Origin: Streptosporangium amethystogenes
GTDB lineage: Bacteria > Actinomycetota > Actinomycetes > Streptosporangiales > Streptosporangiaceae
Direction of reading: 5' to 3'
Length of the DNA stretch: 64,000 nt
NCBI RefSeq assembly: GCF_000721075.1
Contig: NZ_JOEQ01000008.1
Location: forward strand, 62,001 to 126,000
The position numbers and the translations under genes are program-made. Shown here piece by piece: positions 55,001 to 63,410 of the stretch; the stretch's first letter is position 1; each line of letters begins with the position of its first letter. Below the pieces are notes generated by a model, which was given only the letters and a program-made list of their open reading frames with translations, did not search any database and was not told the origin of the DNA.

Positions 55001-55278
55001 ACATCGACAGTTCCTCCACGGAGGCGTTCCAACCGCACCGCGGCAAACGTAGTTCACCCCCGTGTGCCGCGGCGCGAACGGGAAGGTGCCCGCGGCGAGC
55101 GGCCCTCACCCGCACCCGGCCGGAGCCGAGATCTCCACACCACCGTGATCATCTGTATCTTCTGTCCCATTACCGTATTGAGGTGGAATGTACGAAGATC
55201 TCCAGGGTGAGCCGAGGGCACCGTGGCGGTGTTCGAGGATGCGGTGGTTCCCCTCGGCGGGAACGTCGGGAGTGAACG

Positions 55279-56124
55279 ATGAGATTTGTCGGGTTCCGGG
55301 ATGGTCGTCAGGTCCGGGTGGGAGTGCTGACCGGCACCGGCCAGGTGGTGCCGCTGGCCGAGGTGAGCGAGTTCTACGAGGACCTGCCCGGCTGGACCGC
55401 CAGGGCGCGCGAGCTCACCACCGGTGAGCCGACGGGTCAGCCGGCGTTGGGCGAACTGAGCCTGGCTCCGGCGGTGACCGGTTCCGCACGGGTGCTGTGT
55501 GTCGGGTTGAACTACCGCGAACACGCCGCGGAAGGCGGTTTCTCCACCCCGGAGACACCGACGATCTTCGGACGGTGGACGACGTCGCTCGCGGTCGACG
55601 GGACACCTGTGCCGGTGCCGCCGGACGAGGCGGGCCTGGACTGGGAGGTCGAACTGGTCGCGGTGGTCGGTACGGCCATGCGGTGCGTGGACCCGGAGAC
55701 CGCGCTCGCCGGGGTGTTCGGCTACGCGGTCTTCAACGACCTGAGCGCCCGGCGGGCACAGCGGCTGACCGCGCAGTGGACGCTCGGCAAGAACTCCGAC
55801 CACAGCGGGCCGATCGGGCCCGTCGTGACCGCCGACGAGGTGGGCGACCCGGCTGGCGGCCTCCGGCTGGTGACCCGGGTCAACGGCGAGGTCGTCCAGG
55901 ACGGCAACACAAAGGACATGATCTTCCCGGTCGGGCAGGTGCTGGCGCACCTGAGCCGGACGATGACGCTGCTGCCCGGAGACCTGGTGGCGACCGGCAC
56001 CCCCTCGGGGGTGGGGCACGCACGCACCCCGGCGTGGTTCCTGCGACCCGGTGACGTGGTCGAGGTGGAGATCGACCGGCTGGGCTCGGTGCGCAACCCG
56101 ATCGTGGCCTGGCCGGAGAGCTGA
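55279..56124 (+). CDS. Fumarylacetoacetate-hydrolase-family enzyme
   Basis: A 281-residue FAH-fold hydrolase. Metal-binding motifs are visible: CVGLNYREHAAE, DWEVELVAVVG (two carboxylates) and YAVFNDLSARRAQ, plus GDLVATGTPSGVG near the end. Members hydrolyse C-C bonds in fumarylpyruvate, acylpyruvates or related aromatic-ring cleavage products. GGGAG lies before the ATG. It is followed by an FAD monooxygenase 67 bases later on the same strand; the pair fits an aromatic (for example gentisate-type) pathway, but the ring-cleaving dioxygenase is not here. Confidence 0.9.
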   Translation: MRFVGFRDGRQVRVGVLTGTGQVVPLAEVSEFYEDLPGWTARARELTTGEPTGQPALGELSLAPAVTGSARVLCVGLNYREHAAEGGFSTPETPTIFGRWTTSLAVDGTPVPVPPDEAGLDWEVELVAVVGTAMRCVDPETALAGVFGYAVFNDLSARRAQRLTAQWTLGKNSDHSGPIGPVVTADEVGDPAGGLRLVTRVNGEVVQDGNTKDMIFPVGQVLAHLSRTMTLLPGDLVATGTPSGVGHARTPAWFLRPGDVVEVEIDRLGSVRNPIVAWPES

Positions 56125-56191
56125 GACGACGTCGCGGGCGTGTCGGCCGGTGCGCCGGAACGAGACGCCGTTCGAGGAGAGGAACCCCTGA

Positions 56192-57379
56192 GTGAGAATC
56201 GTCATCATCGGCGGAGGCCTCGGCGGGCTGGCCGCCGCCCTGCTGCTGCGGCAGGCGGGTGTCGAGGCGGTCGTGTACGAGCAGACCGCCGAGCTGCGTG
56301 AGGTCGGCGCCGGGATCGTGGTGGGCCCCAACATGGTCCGTCCCCTGGCGCGGGCCGGGCTCGGCGAGCGGCTGGCGTCCTTCGCCGTGCCGCTGGAGGC
56401 CGCCTGGGAGTTCCGGCGCTGGCAGGACGGCCGGGTACTGTTCTCCCAGCCGATGGGCGAGGAGTGCCGCCGGCTGTACGGCGCCGACTGCTACGTCGCG
56501 CACCGGGCCGACCTGCTCCAGATGCTGCTGGAGGCACTGCCCTCGGACGCGGTCAGGGCCGATCGGAGGCTGGAGACCCTGCGCCAGGACGGCCCCGAGG
56601 TCGAGCTGGTCTTCACCGACAGCCGGGGCGAGAAGACGACGGTGACCGCCGACGGGGTGATCGGCGCGGACGGCATCCACTCGGTGGTGCGGCCCGCGGT
56701 CGTCGAGAAGGAGCCGCCGCGTTTCTCCGGGCTGTGCGCCTACCGGTGCCTGGTCGAGGCCGAGCACGCGCCGGAGCTGGCGCTACGCCGGGTGCAGACG
56801 CTCTGGCTGGGCCCGGGCCGTCACTTCGTCCACTACCCCATCAGGGACAGAAAGCTGATCAACATCGTCGCGATCGTGCCCGCCGGCGAGTGGCGTGTCG
56901 AGTCGTGGACCGCCGAGGGACGGATCGAGGACCTGGCATGCGAGTTCGAGACCTGGGACCCGCGGCTGAGGCAGCTGGTCGCCTCGGCCACCGAGACCAG
57001 GCGCTGGGCCCTGTACGACCGCAGTCCCCTGGAGCGCTGGACGTCCGGGCGGGTGGCCCTGCTGGGGGACGCCGCCCACTCGATGCTGCCCTTCTTCGGC
57101 CAGGGAGCCGCCCAGGCGGTCGAGGACGCGGTGGTCCTCGCGAGCTGCCTGCGCGTCGCCACCCGCGAGACGGTGGCGCAGGCGCTGGTCCGCTACGAGG
57201 AGATCCGCCGGCCCCGGGCCTCGCAGGTGCAGCTGATGAGCCGAGGCCGCGAGGTGCAGAACCACCTGCCCGACGGGCCCGCCCAGCTGGAGCGCGACGC
57301 GGCCTTCGCCGGCGGCGATCCGCTCCGGCAGAACGCCTGGCTCTACGGCCACGACCCAGAGACGATCACGGCTGGCTGA
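56192..57379 (+). CDS. FAD-dependent aromatic monooxygenase
   Basis: A 395-residue class A flavin monooxygenase. VRIVIIGGGLGGLAAALLLR binds FAD, GADGIHSVVR is the DG motif that contacts FAD and NAD(P)H, and GRVALLGDAAHSMLPFFGQG is the second FAD motif. It resembles salicylate and 3-hydroxybenzoate hydroxylases. Expected to hydroxylate a phenolic acid with NAD(P)H and oxygen. The GTG start has AGGAAC upstream. Works with the FAH-family gene just before it. A hairpin at 57413-57438 separates it from the SulP gene. Confidence 0.9.
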   Translation: MRIVIIGGGLGGLAAALLLRQAGVEAVVYEQTAELREVGAGIVVGPNMVRPLARAGLGERLASFAVPLEAAWEFRRWQDGRVLFSQPMGEECRRLYGADCYVAHRADLLQMLLEALPSDAVRADRRLETLRQDGPEVELVFTDSRGEKTTVTADGVIGADGIHSVVRPAVVEKEPPRFSGLCAYRCLVEAEHAPELALRRVQTLWLGPGRHFVHYPIRDRKLINIVAIVPAGEWRVESWTAEGRIEDLACEFETWDPRLRQLVASATETRRWALYDRSPLERWTSGRVALLGDAAHSMLPFFGQGAAQAVEDAVVLASCLRVATRETVAQALVRYEEIRRPRASQVQLMSRGREVQNHLPDGPAQLERDAAFAGGDPLRQNAWLYGHDPETITAG

Positions 57380-57412
57380 GGCGGCCGGTACGCACGCTCC
57401 GGTACATCCCAG

Positions 57413-57438
57413 GCCCGGCGTCGGAGCCTCCGCCGGGC
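57413..57438. terminator. Hairpin terminator between convergent monooxygenase and SulP genes
   Basis: GCCCGGCG and CGCCGGGC form an eight-base-pair stem with a 10-base loop in the 90-base gap between two convergent genes. Confidence 0.5.
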
Positions 57439-57469
57439 GGCCGGGGCGCTCAGCGGCGCGCCCGGCCGT

Positions 57470-59209
57470 TCACGGTCCGGCCGCGACCTCGTCCCGGGGC
57501 TCGGTGGACGTCGCGGTGGACGCCCTCGGCGGCGGCTGCCTCTCGGCGGCGGTGAGCAGGTCACGGGCGTGCATGATGGCGGCGGGGGTGTCGGGAAAGA
57601 TCAGGCCGTCGTGCCGCAGATGGTCGGCCACACCGAGCGCGGCCAGCACCTGATCGTGACCGGGCCGGATGCCGGACAGCAGCACGGTGACGCCGCGGTG
57701 TTCCAGATCGGTGATCACCTCTCCCAGCACCCGCGCCCCGGTCGCGTCGAGAGTGGAGACCCGGGACATGCGCAGGATCACCACGCGCGTGTCGGCGACC
57801 TCCGACAGCTCCAGCAGGAACCGATGGGCGGCGGCGAACACCAGCGGCCCGTCGAACCGGTAGGCGACGATGTGCTCCCGCAGCAGCCGGTACTCCTCCT
57901 CGCTGTGGTCACCGCTCTCCAACGGCACCCGCTGCACCTGCGTGTTCCTGACGATGGCGCGCAGCGCCAGGACGATCGCCGTACCGATGCCGACGGCGAC
58001 CGCGGTCACCAGGTCCACGGCGACCGTGACGACGAAGGTGAGCAGCATGACGAGCCCGTCACCACGTGTCGCGCGGGCGATGGCGCGCAGCGAGCCGACC
58101 TCGACCATCCGCACCGTCGTGGCCAGCAGCACACCGGCCAGCGCCGCCAGCGGGATGTGCCCGACGACTCCGGAGGCCGCGAGCACGATCACCGCCAGCA
58201 CCACCGCGTGGCTGAGTGCGGCCAGCCGGGAGCGGGCGCCCGAGCGGACGTTGACCGCGGTGCGTGCGATGGCGGCGGTGGCCGGGATGCCGCCGAACAG
58301 CGGCACGGCCAGGTTGGCGATGCCCTGGCCGAAAAGCTCGCGGTCGGGGTGGTGTCTCTCGTTGACGCTCATCCCGTCGGCCACGGAGGCGCACAGCAGG
58401 CTTTCCAGGGCCGCCAGCGCGGCGACGGCCAGCGCCGAGGGAAGCAGCGCGGCTATCGCGCCGGTGTCGAGGAAGCCCAGCGAGGGGGCGGGCAGACCTG
58501 TGGGAAGCGCTCCGACCTGGGCGACATCAAGGCCGGCGAAGACGGTGACCACCGTCGCCAGCGCCACACCGATCAGCGAGAAGGGCAGGCCGGGCCGCAG
58601 ACGGGTGCCGACCAGCATGAGGGCGGCCACCGCCACGGCCATCACCACGGGCACCGGGTCGGGGGCGGCGGCGAAGCGGGCGACGGCCTCGGCGGCCACC
58701 CGCCAGACCTGCTCCCCGTCCACTCCCGAGACCCCGAGGGCGGCGGGCACCTGCTGTAGCGCGATCACCACGGCGATCCCGGCGGTGAACCCCTCGATGA
58801 CCGAGGTGGGGATGAACTGAACGTAGCGGCCGACCCTGGCCACCGCGAGCCCGACCAGCACCACCCCGGCCAGCAGTCCGACCATCAGCACACCGGGTGC
58901 GCCGAACTGGTGCACGATCGGCAACAGCACCACGGTCATCGCGCCGGTCGGCCCGGAGACCTGCAGGTTGCTTCCGCCGAAAACCGCCGCGAGCGCCCCG
59001 GCGACGATCGCGGTGACCAGGCCTGCCTGGGCCCCCATCCCCGAGCTGACCCCGAAGGCCAGCGCGAGGGGCAGCGCCACGACCGCCACGGTCAGCCCGG
59101 CCAGCAGATCCCGCCGCGGATCGCGACGTGCGGGTGTCCAGTCGGCGCGAGTGGGCAGCAGGTCCGACAGGCGGGCCCACCATCGCCCGGCGGCGGTGGA
59201 CGCGCTCAC
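57470..59209 (-). CDS. SulP-family anion transporter with STAS domain
   Basis: A 579-residue carrier with about 12-14 helices: RDLLAGLTVAVVALPLALAF and the SulP signature PTGAMTVVLLPIVHQFGAP early, GIPATAAIARTAVNVRSGA in the middle, and a C-terminal STAS domain (about 440-560, with LRMSRVSTLDATGARVLGEV). The DATG motif is the phosphorylatable STAS serine/threonine region. Transports sulfate, bicarbonate or other anions. The GTG start overlaps the ArsR stop (GTGA), so it is translationally coupled to that regulator. Confidence 0.9.
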   Translation of the reverse strand: MSASTAAGRWWARLSDLLPTRADWTPARRDPRRDLLAGLTVAVVALPLALAFGVSSGMGAQAGLVTAIVAGALAAVFGGSNLQVSGPTGAMTVVLLPIVHQFGAPGVLMVGLLAGVVLVGLAVARVGRYVQFIPTSVIEGFTAGIAVVIALQQVPAALGVSGVDGEQVWRVAAEAVARFAAAPDPVPVVMAVAVAALMLVGTRLRPGLPFSLIGVALATVVTVFAGLDVAQVGALPTGLPAPSLGFLDTGAIAALLPSALAVAALAALESLLCASVADGMSVNERHHPDRELFGQGIANLAVPLFGGIPATAAIARTAVNVRSGARSRLAALSHAVVLAVIVLAASGVVGHIPLAALAGVLLATTVRMVEVGSLRAIARATRGDGLVMLLTFVVTVAVDLVTAVAVGIGTAIVLALRAIVRNTQVQRVPLESGDHSEEEYRLLREHIVAYRFDGPLVFAAAHRFLLELSEVADTRVVILRMSRVSTLDATGARVLGEVITDLEHRGVTVLLSGIRPGHDQVLAALGVADHLRHDGLIFPDTPAAIMHARDLLTAAERQPPPRASTATSTEPRDEVAAGP

Positions 59210-59547
59210 CCGCGAGCCTCGGCGCGCAACTCGGCGAGCAGCTCACCCTGCTCGGCGAGCAGCTCGGTCAGGATGGCTCGCGCCGCGAACATCAGGGTGG
59301 CCACATCCGGGGTGGAGAGCGCGTACACGACGGTGGCGCCCTCCCGGGTGGCGGTCACGAGCCCGGCACGGCGCAGCACCGCCAGCTGCTGGGAGAGGTT
59401 GGACGCCTCGACGTCGATGGCGCTCAGCAGATCCCGCACCGGCAGGGGGCCGTCCTGCAGCAGCTCCAGCACCCGGACACGGACCGGATGGCCGAGGGTG
59501 CGAAAGAGCTCGGCCTTGGCCTGGTGCAGTGGCACCGGCATGATCAC
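59206..59547 (-). CDS. ArsR-family regulator
   Basis: A 113-residue winged-helix protein: ELFRTLGHPVRVRVLELLQD, then LLSAIDVEASNLSQQLAVLR with RRAGLVTATREGATVVYAL, the ArsR DNA-binding core. It has no cysteine, so it is not a metal- or sulfide-sensing thiol type. It overlaps the upstream coiled-coil gene (GTGA) and the SulP gene (GTGA) by four bases each. It probably controls the operon. An ATG at 59541 is an alternative start. Confidence 0.9.
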   Translation of the reverse strand: MIMPVPLHQAKAELFRTLGHPVRVRVLELLQDGPLPVRDLLSAIDVEASNLSQQLAVLRRAGLVTATREGATVVYALSTPDVATLMFAARAILTELLAEQGELLAELRAEARG

Positions 59548-59738
59548 GCGGCCCCGGCGACTGGCCCGCCACCGGGGGGTCGTACATCGACGCCGTGCCG
59601 GGCGGCGATGCGCAGCAGGTTCTCCAGGCGCCCGGTCAGGACCTCGACCGCGTGATCGTCGGAGGCCTGGCGCATGAGCTCCAACTCGTCGTCGACATCG
59701 GCTATGCGCGCCCTTAACTCCGCCGCGAACTCGCTCAC
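59544..59738 (-). CDS. Small coiled-coil protein at the head of the ArsR-SulP operon
   Basis: A 64-residue protein, SEFAAELRARIADVDDELEL and MRQASDDHAVEVLTGRLENL being the main helices, mostly charged heptads, so a coiled coil. The GTG at 59738 is preceded by GGGAGG eight bases upstream; a second GTG at 59747 is too close to that site. It overlaps ArsR by four bases. No family recognised. Confidence 0.65.
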   Translation of the reverse strand: MSEFAAELRARIADVDDELELMRQASDDHAVEVLTGRLENLLRIAARHGVDVRPPGGGPVAGAA

Positions 59739-60030
59739 GCCCCCCACCTCCCGTGGATCAGGTCATCCCCCGGCGCCCGGTTTACCGGTACACCATTCCT
59801 GATGATGTGCCAAATTGCATAATTCTTCAAATCGTAATGACGTTGGCTATGATGGCGGGAGCCGTTTTCCACAGGTCCCCGGCCGGTCGGGCCCGATCAA
59901 TGACGGATCGACCGGCAAGCGGGATACTTGGTGCGGCTACCGCGGGCTGACCTGCGGCGTCAGAGCGCGCCAGCCGGCGATGCGACAGTGACGAGAGGCC
60001 GAGCACGGCCTGCGTGAGGGAGTACAGCCA

Positions 60031-60198
60031 ATGGGACGGGGCCGAGCCAAGGCGAAGCAGACAAAGGTTGCTCGCGAGCTGAAGTACAGCAGCCACAGCA
60101 TGGATCTTGACCGGTTGCGTAAGGAGTTGGGCGCCGGTGACGATACCGCGCCGGAGAGCGAGGCCGACGACCCTGTCGGCGAGCCGACAGGCAGGTAG
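60031..60198 (+). CDS. DUF3073 family protein
   Basis: A 55-residue protein starting MGRGRAKAKQTKVARELKYS and followed by SHSMDLDRLRKELG, the hallmark of DUF3073, a basic actinobacteria-specific protein of unknown function. The C-terminal third is acidic (ESEADDP). GAGGGAG lies eight bases before the ATG. It is a single gene, in the family's usual small size of 55-70 residues. Confidence 0.9.
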   Translation: MGRGRAKAKQTKVARELKYSSHSMDLDRLRKELGAGDDTAPESEADDPVGEPTGR

Positions 60199-60560
60199 GG
60201 CTGGTTGCGCGGGACTTCGCGGATCGAGGGAACGGCCCGTGCCCCCGAGTACGACGGCGAATCCCGCGCAACATCCTGCAACATCATTGAGGCGACCGGG
60301 CAGAGCTGCTTACCGTCACGGTTGTGCGATACCGCCGCAACGGCGGGTCACACCCCCGTACGGCGCGTCGACGGAGAGCTCTGGCGGGTCCCACCTCATC
60401 AAGACGGTGACCGGCTGCCCTTCCCCCCGGACGCCGGGATCCGCCAGTTCACACGCCGTGGCCCCGGGAAGAATCGCCGGCTCCCGCGAGGTCACACCTC
60501 GCCGAGGCGGAAAGTCTCCCTGGGCCACGGCCACCACCCATCGCGTGCGCCGGAGAGTCC
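60199..60560 (+). other. Leader region before the ureohydrolase gene
   Basis: About 360 bases with no convincing gene. Frames here read as low-complexity proline- and arginine-rich sequence. I tested by eye for glycine and guanidine riboswitch cores and found only partial resemblance, so I call nothing. Confidence 0.5.
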
Positions 60561-61586
60561 TTGACGAACCGCTACGGGGCCCAGTTCGGGCCCGACATCA
60601 CCTTCCTCGGCGTCGGCCGGTGCTCACTGGATGATCCCGCCAGCTACGCGGGCGCCGACATCGTGATCGTGGGGGCGCCGTTCGACGGCGGCACCTCGCA
60701 CCGGCCGGGAGCGCGCTTCGGGCCGCAGGCGATCCGGATGACCGACTACCTGCCGCACGACGGAGCGCGTCCCAGCCTGGCACTGCGCACCGACGGGCTG
60801 CGCGACCTGCGCGTCCTGGACGCCGGTGACGTCGAGATGCCGCCCGGCGACATTCTGGCCTCGCTGTCCGCGCTGGAGGCCGCCGTCGAGAAGGTGGCCC
60901 GAGCCGGAGCCATCCCGGTGGTCCTGGGCGGTGACCACTCGATCGCCTTCCCCGACGCCAAGGGCGTGGCCAACGTCCTCGGGCACGGCCGGATCTCGAT
61001 GATCCACTTCGATGCCCACGCCGACACCGGCGACATCGAGTTCGGCTCGCTGTGGGGGCACGGGCAGCCGATGCGCAGGCTCATCGAGTCGGGGGCGCTG
61101 CGCGGCGACCGGTTCCTGCAGATCGGCCTGCGCGGCTACTGGCCGCCGCCGGAGACGCTGGACTGGATGGCGGAGCGCTCGATGCGCTCGTACGAGATGA
61201 CCGAGATCGTGCACCGCGGCCTGACGGAGTGCCTCACCGAGGCCTTCGCCATCGCGACCGACGAGTGCGACGGTGTCTTCCTGTCCGTCGACATCGACGT
61301 GTGCGACCCGGGTCACGCGCCGGGCACCGGGACGCCCGAGCCCGGCGGCATCACCGCGCGCCAGCTCCTCGACTCCGTGCGGCGCATCTGCCTGGAGCTG
61401 CCGGTCGTCGGAGTCGACGTGGTGGAGGTCAGCCCGCCCTACGACCACGCGGACATCACCGCAGCGCTGGCCAACCGCGTGGTTCTCGAGGCGTTGAGCG
61501 CCATCGCCCGGCGGCGGCGCGACGCCCAGGACGGTACGGCGTGGAACCCGCTGCTTCCCCTGCTCGCCGACCGCCCGGACCGCTGA
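60561..61586 (+). CDS. Agmatinase-type ureohydrolase
   Basis: A 341-residue enzyme of the arginase/agmatinase family, which removes urea from guanidino compounds with a binuclear manganese centre. All metal motifs are present: VLGGDHSIAFP (His), HFDAHADTGD (Asp, His, Asp) and FLSVDIDVCDPGHAPGTGTP (two Asp). It starts with TTG behind GGAGAG. The substrate (agmatine, guanidinobutyrate or guanidine) cannot be told from sequence. It is convergent with an unassigned gene. Confidence 0.9.
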   Translation: MTNRYGAQFGPDITFLGVGRCSLDDPASYAGADIVIVGAPFDGGTSHRPGARFGPQAIRMTDYLPHDGARPSLALRTDGLRDLRVLDAGDVEMPPGDILASLSALEAAVEKVARAGAIPVVLGGDHSIAFPDAKGVANVLGHGRISMIHFDAHADTGDIEFGSLWGHGQPMRRLIESGALRGDRFLQIGLRGYWPPPETLDWMAERSMRSYEMTEIVHRGLTECLTEAFAIATDECDGVFLSVDIDVCDPGHAPGTGTPEPGGITARQLLDSVRRICLELPVVGVDVVEVSPPYDHADITAALANRVVLEALSAIARRRRDAQDGTAWNPLLPLLADRPDR

Positions 61587-61591
61587 GAGGT

Positions 61592-62041
61592 CTACCTGGT
61601 TCTCGGGCGGTTGCCCCATCTGGGCTTGCGGAACAGGTCGCGCCGCTCCAGCAGGTAGACGAGCTTGGCGGCCGCGAGCCTGACGGCCTCCTCGTGCCGG
61701 TGACGCTTCTGCGGTACGGCGGCGCTCCAGCGCTCAAGCAGCAGGGCGATCTCCTCGGCGAGTTCGCCGATCACCCGGTAGCGGGTGCTGAAGGCGTAGA
61801 GGTCCCCGTGCACCGCGTTCACCAGGTCCTCCTCGACCCGGTGGGCGAGCGGCCTGACCCGGCTGAGGATCCCGGCCTCCATCGCCGGGGTGACCGGCGC
61901 CCGGCGGGCGTCGCCCTCGGGCACCATGATGAGGGCCCGGATCCGCGCGACGGCCAGGGCACGCTCGGCCTGTGGGGTCGCAGAGTGCTCGGCGAGGTCC
62001 AGGAGGCGGCGGAGGGTCTCCTGTGTCTTGTCGTCGAACAT
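61592..62041 (-). CDS. Hypothetical helical protein
   Basis: A 149-residue protein: FDDKTQETLRRLLDLAEHSA, TPAMEAGILSRVRPLAHRVE and a basic C-terminus (LFRKPRWGNRPRTR). It is rich in charged helices with no signal peptide or membrane segment. I recognise no family. The ATG at 62041 is preceded by only a weak AAGGCGG. It is convergent with the ureohydrolase and ends six bases after it. Confidence 0.6.
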   Translation of the reverse strand: MFDDKTQETLRRLLDLAEHSATPQAERALAVARIRALIMVPEGDARRAPVTPAMEAGILSRVRPLAHRVEEDLVNAVHGDLYAFSTRYRVIGELAEEIALLLERWSAAVPQKRHRHEEAVRLAAAKLVYLLERRDLFRKPRWGNRPRTR

Positions 62042-62218
62042 GGAAACCCATTCCGCCTTCGCGTCCGATGTTCTCGCCGGACCGGGAGACCGGGTCTCGG
62101 TGTCGGCATCCGCGCATGCCGCGCATGTGCGATCACATGCTATTCGACCCGATGGGCACGGGCGGCTCCCGGTGTCCCCCTCGCTCGCGGTGCCCGCTCC
62201 CGGCCGCCGGACGATCTT

Positions 62219-62262
62219 AAAGGGTGTACGGCAGGGTTTCACCCCTTTTGCCGAATCCGGCA
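62219..62262 (+). promoter_or_regulatory. Two adjacent hairpins in the CHAP-gene leader
   Basis: AAAGGGTG/CACCCCTTT and TGCCG-AATC-CGGCA form two hairpins back to back, about 140 bases before the CHAP gene. The next bases (CCGAATCCGGCATCCGACAGCC) faintly recall part of the c-di-AMP riboswitch, which often precedes cell-wall hydrolases, but the rest of that motif is not visible. Confidence 0.3.
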
Positions 62263-62398
62263 TCCGACAGCCCCGCAAGCCTGCTTTTTCCGTTAATAGC
62301 CTCACTTCTCGGTTTTTCTGCGATTACAGTCCAGCTCTATCGGACGGCGCCCCCCTTCGCGGAAGGGCGGAGGAGAGTGGACGGGGTGGCTCACGGCC

Positions 62399-63316
62399 AT
62401 GGATCCGATCGGTGACGATCTGCTCAGAATCATCAGGCCCGAGATCGGGTACCGGGAGGGGCCCGGCAGGCACAGCAAGTTCGGTGAGTGGTACGCGGCC
62501 CACGTGGTCCAGGACCCGCAGTACGAGACGGCCCCGTGGTGCGCGATGTTCGTCGCCTGGGCCGCGGAACGGGCGGGCGTACAGCAGTACGTCGGGCAGT
62601 TCGCCTGGACCCCGTCGCAGGCCCGCTGGTTCGAGACGAACGGCGCCTGGTCGCGGACACCCGAGCCGGGCGCCCTGGTCTTCTTCGACTGGTCGGGCGG
62701 CAAGGACATCAAGGGGATCGACCACGTCGGCGTCGTCGAGAGCGTCGAGGGTGGAACGATCCACACCATCGAGGGGAACGTCGACCGGGTCTGGCTGAAG
62801 CGCAAGACACGCGACCAGAGCAAGGTCGTGGGCTACGGCCTGCCGCGCAAGGTCAAGGAGCACCTGGCGGGGAAGGACGACACCGCCCCGCAGCAGAGCG
62901 GCCGGATCGAGGTCCGCCCGGCACTCGCCCCGGCCTCCACCGCCCTGACCGACGCCTCGGGTACGCTCCCCGTCTCCATGGAGAGCGCCATGGTCGCGGC
63001 GCTGCTGACCTTCGTCCTCGGCACGTCGTTCGTCCTGTCCCGGATGCGTCCCCGCGTCTCGGCGGGACGGCACCGCAGGAGGAACGGGCGGCAGGAGCCT
63101 CGCCGGCGGGCGGAACGGCGGACCGGCGAAGCACCCCAGGCCGGGGCGTCCGAACAGGACCGGGCCGGCAGTCCGGAGACGCTCCGGGTGAGCAGACCGG
63201 GCTGGGCGCACGAACCGTACCGCGCGGATCGCCCACGATCCGTCACCGGCCTTGTCCCCGAGCCCCCCGTCCCCGAGGCCCCGGCCCCCGAGGTGGAGGC
63301 GCGCCGGGCCGCGTGA
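62399..63316 (+). CDS. CHAP-domain peptidoglycan hydrolase, membrane-anchored
   Basis: A 305-residue protein. The N-terminal CHAP domain has the catalytic Cys48 in APWCAMFVAW, His109 in GIDHVGVVE and Asn127 in HTIEGNV. A single membrane helix lies at about 196-214 (MVAALLTFVLGTSFVL), followed by a basic, disordered tail (RHRRRNGRQEPRRR). CHAP enzymes cut peptide cross-bridges or stem amides. There is no signal peptide, so the N-terminal domain must be exported by the later helix or by another route, which is unusual. No clear ribosome site precedes the ATG. Confidence 0.85.
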   Translation: MDPIGDDLLRIIRPEIGYREGPGRHSKFGEWYAAHVVQDPQYETAPWCAMFVAWAAERAGVQQYVGQFAWTPSQARWFETNGAWSRTPEPGALVFFDWSGGKDIKGIDHVGVVESVEGGTIHTIEGNVDRVWLKRKTRDQSKVVGYGLPRKVKEHLAGKDDTAPQQSGRIEVRPALAPASTALTDASGTLPVSMESAMVAALLTFVLGTSFVLSRMRPRVSAGRHRRRNGRQEPRRRAERRTGEAPQAGASEQDRAGSPETLRVSRPGWAHEPYRADRPRSVTGLVPEPPVPEAPAPEVEARRAA

Positions 63317-63354
63317 CCTCCCGACCGGCGAACACGGACTCACAGATTGATTAA

Positions 63355-63373
63355 TAAGGTTAGGCAAAGCTAA
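63355..63373 (+). promoter_or_regulatory. Iron box (IdeR/DmdR1 site)
   Basis: TAAGGTTAGGCAAAGCTAA matches the 19-base consensus TTAGGTTAGGCTAACCTAA at 16 positions. It precedes the siderophore-interacting protein gene, so iron-dependent repression by an IdeR/DmdR-type regulator is expected. Confidence 0.8.
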
Positions 63374-63374
63374 G

Positions 63375-63400
63375 TTACTGGGAACGGCACTTCCCAGTAA
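63375..63400. repeat. Perfect 10-base inverted repeat after the iron box
   Basis: TTACTGGGAA and TTCCCAGTAA are separated by six bases (CGGCAC), ending ten bases before the start codon. It is either a second operator or an mRNA hairpin near the ribosome site. Confidence 0.75.
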
Positions 63401-63410
63401 AGGCGGCGTG

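Noticed and set aside
60365..60550. Possible glycine riboswitch before the ureohydrolase (GGAGAG and CGCCGAGG-like segments).
   Set aside because: The CTCTCAGGC segment and correct spacing are missing; the resemblance is limited to short GC-rich words.
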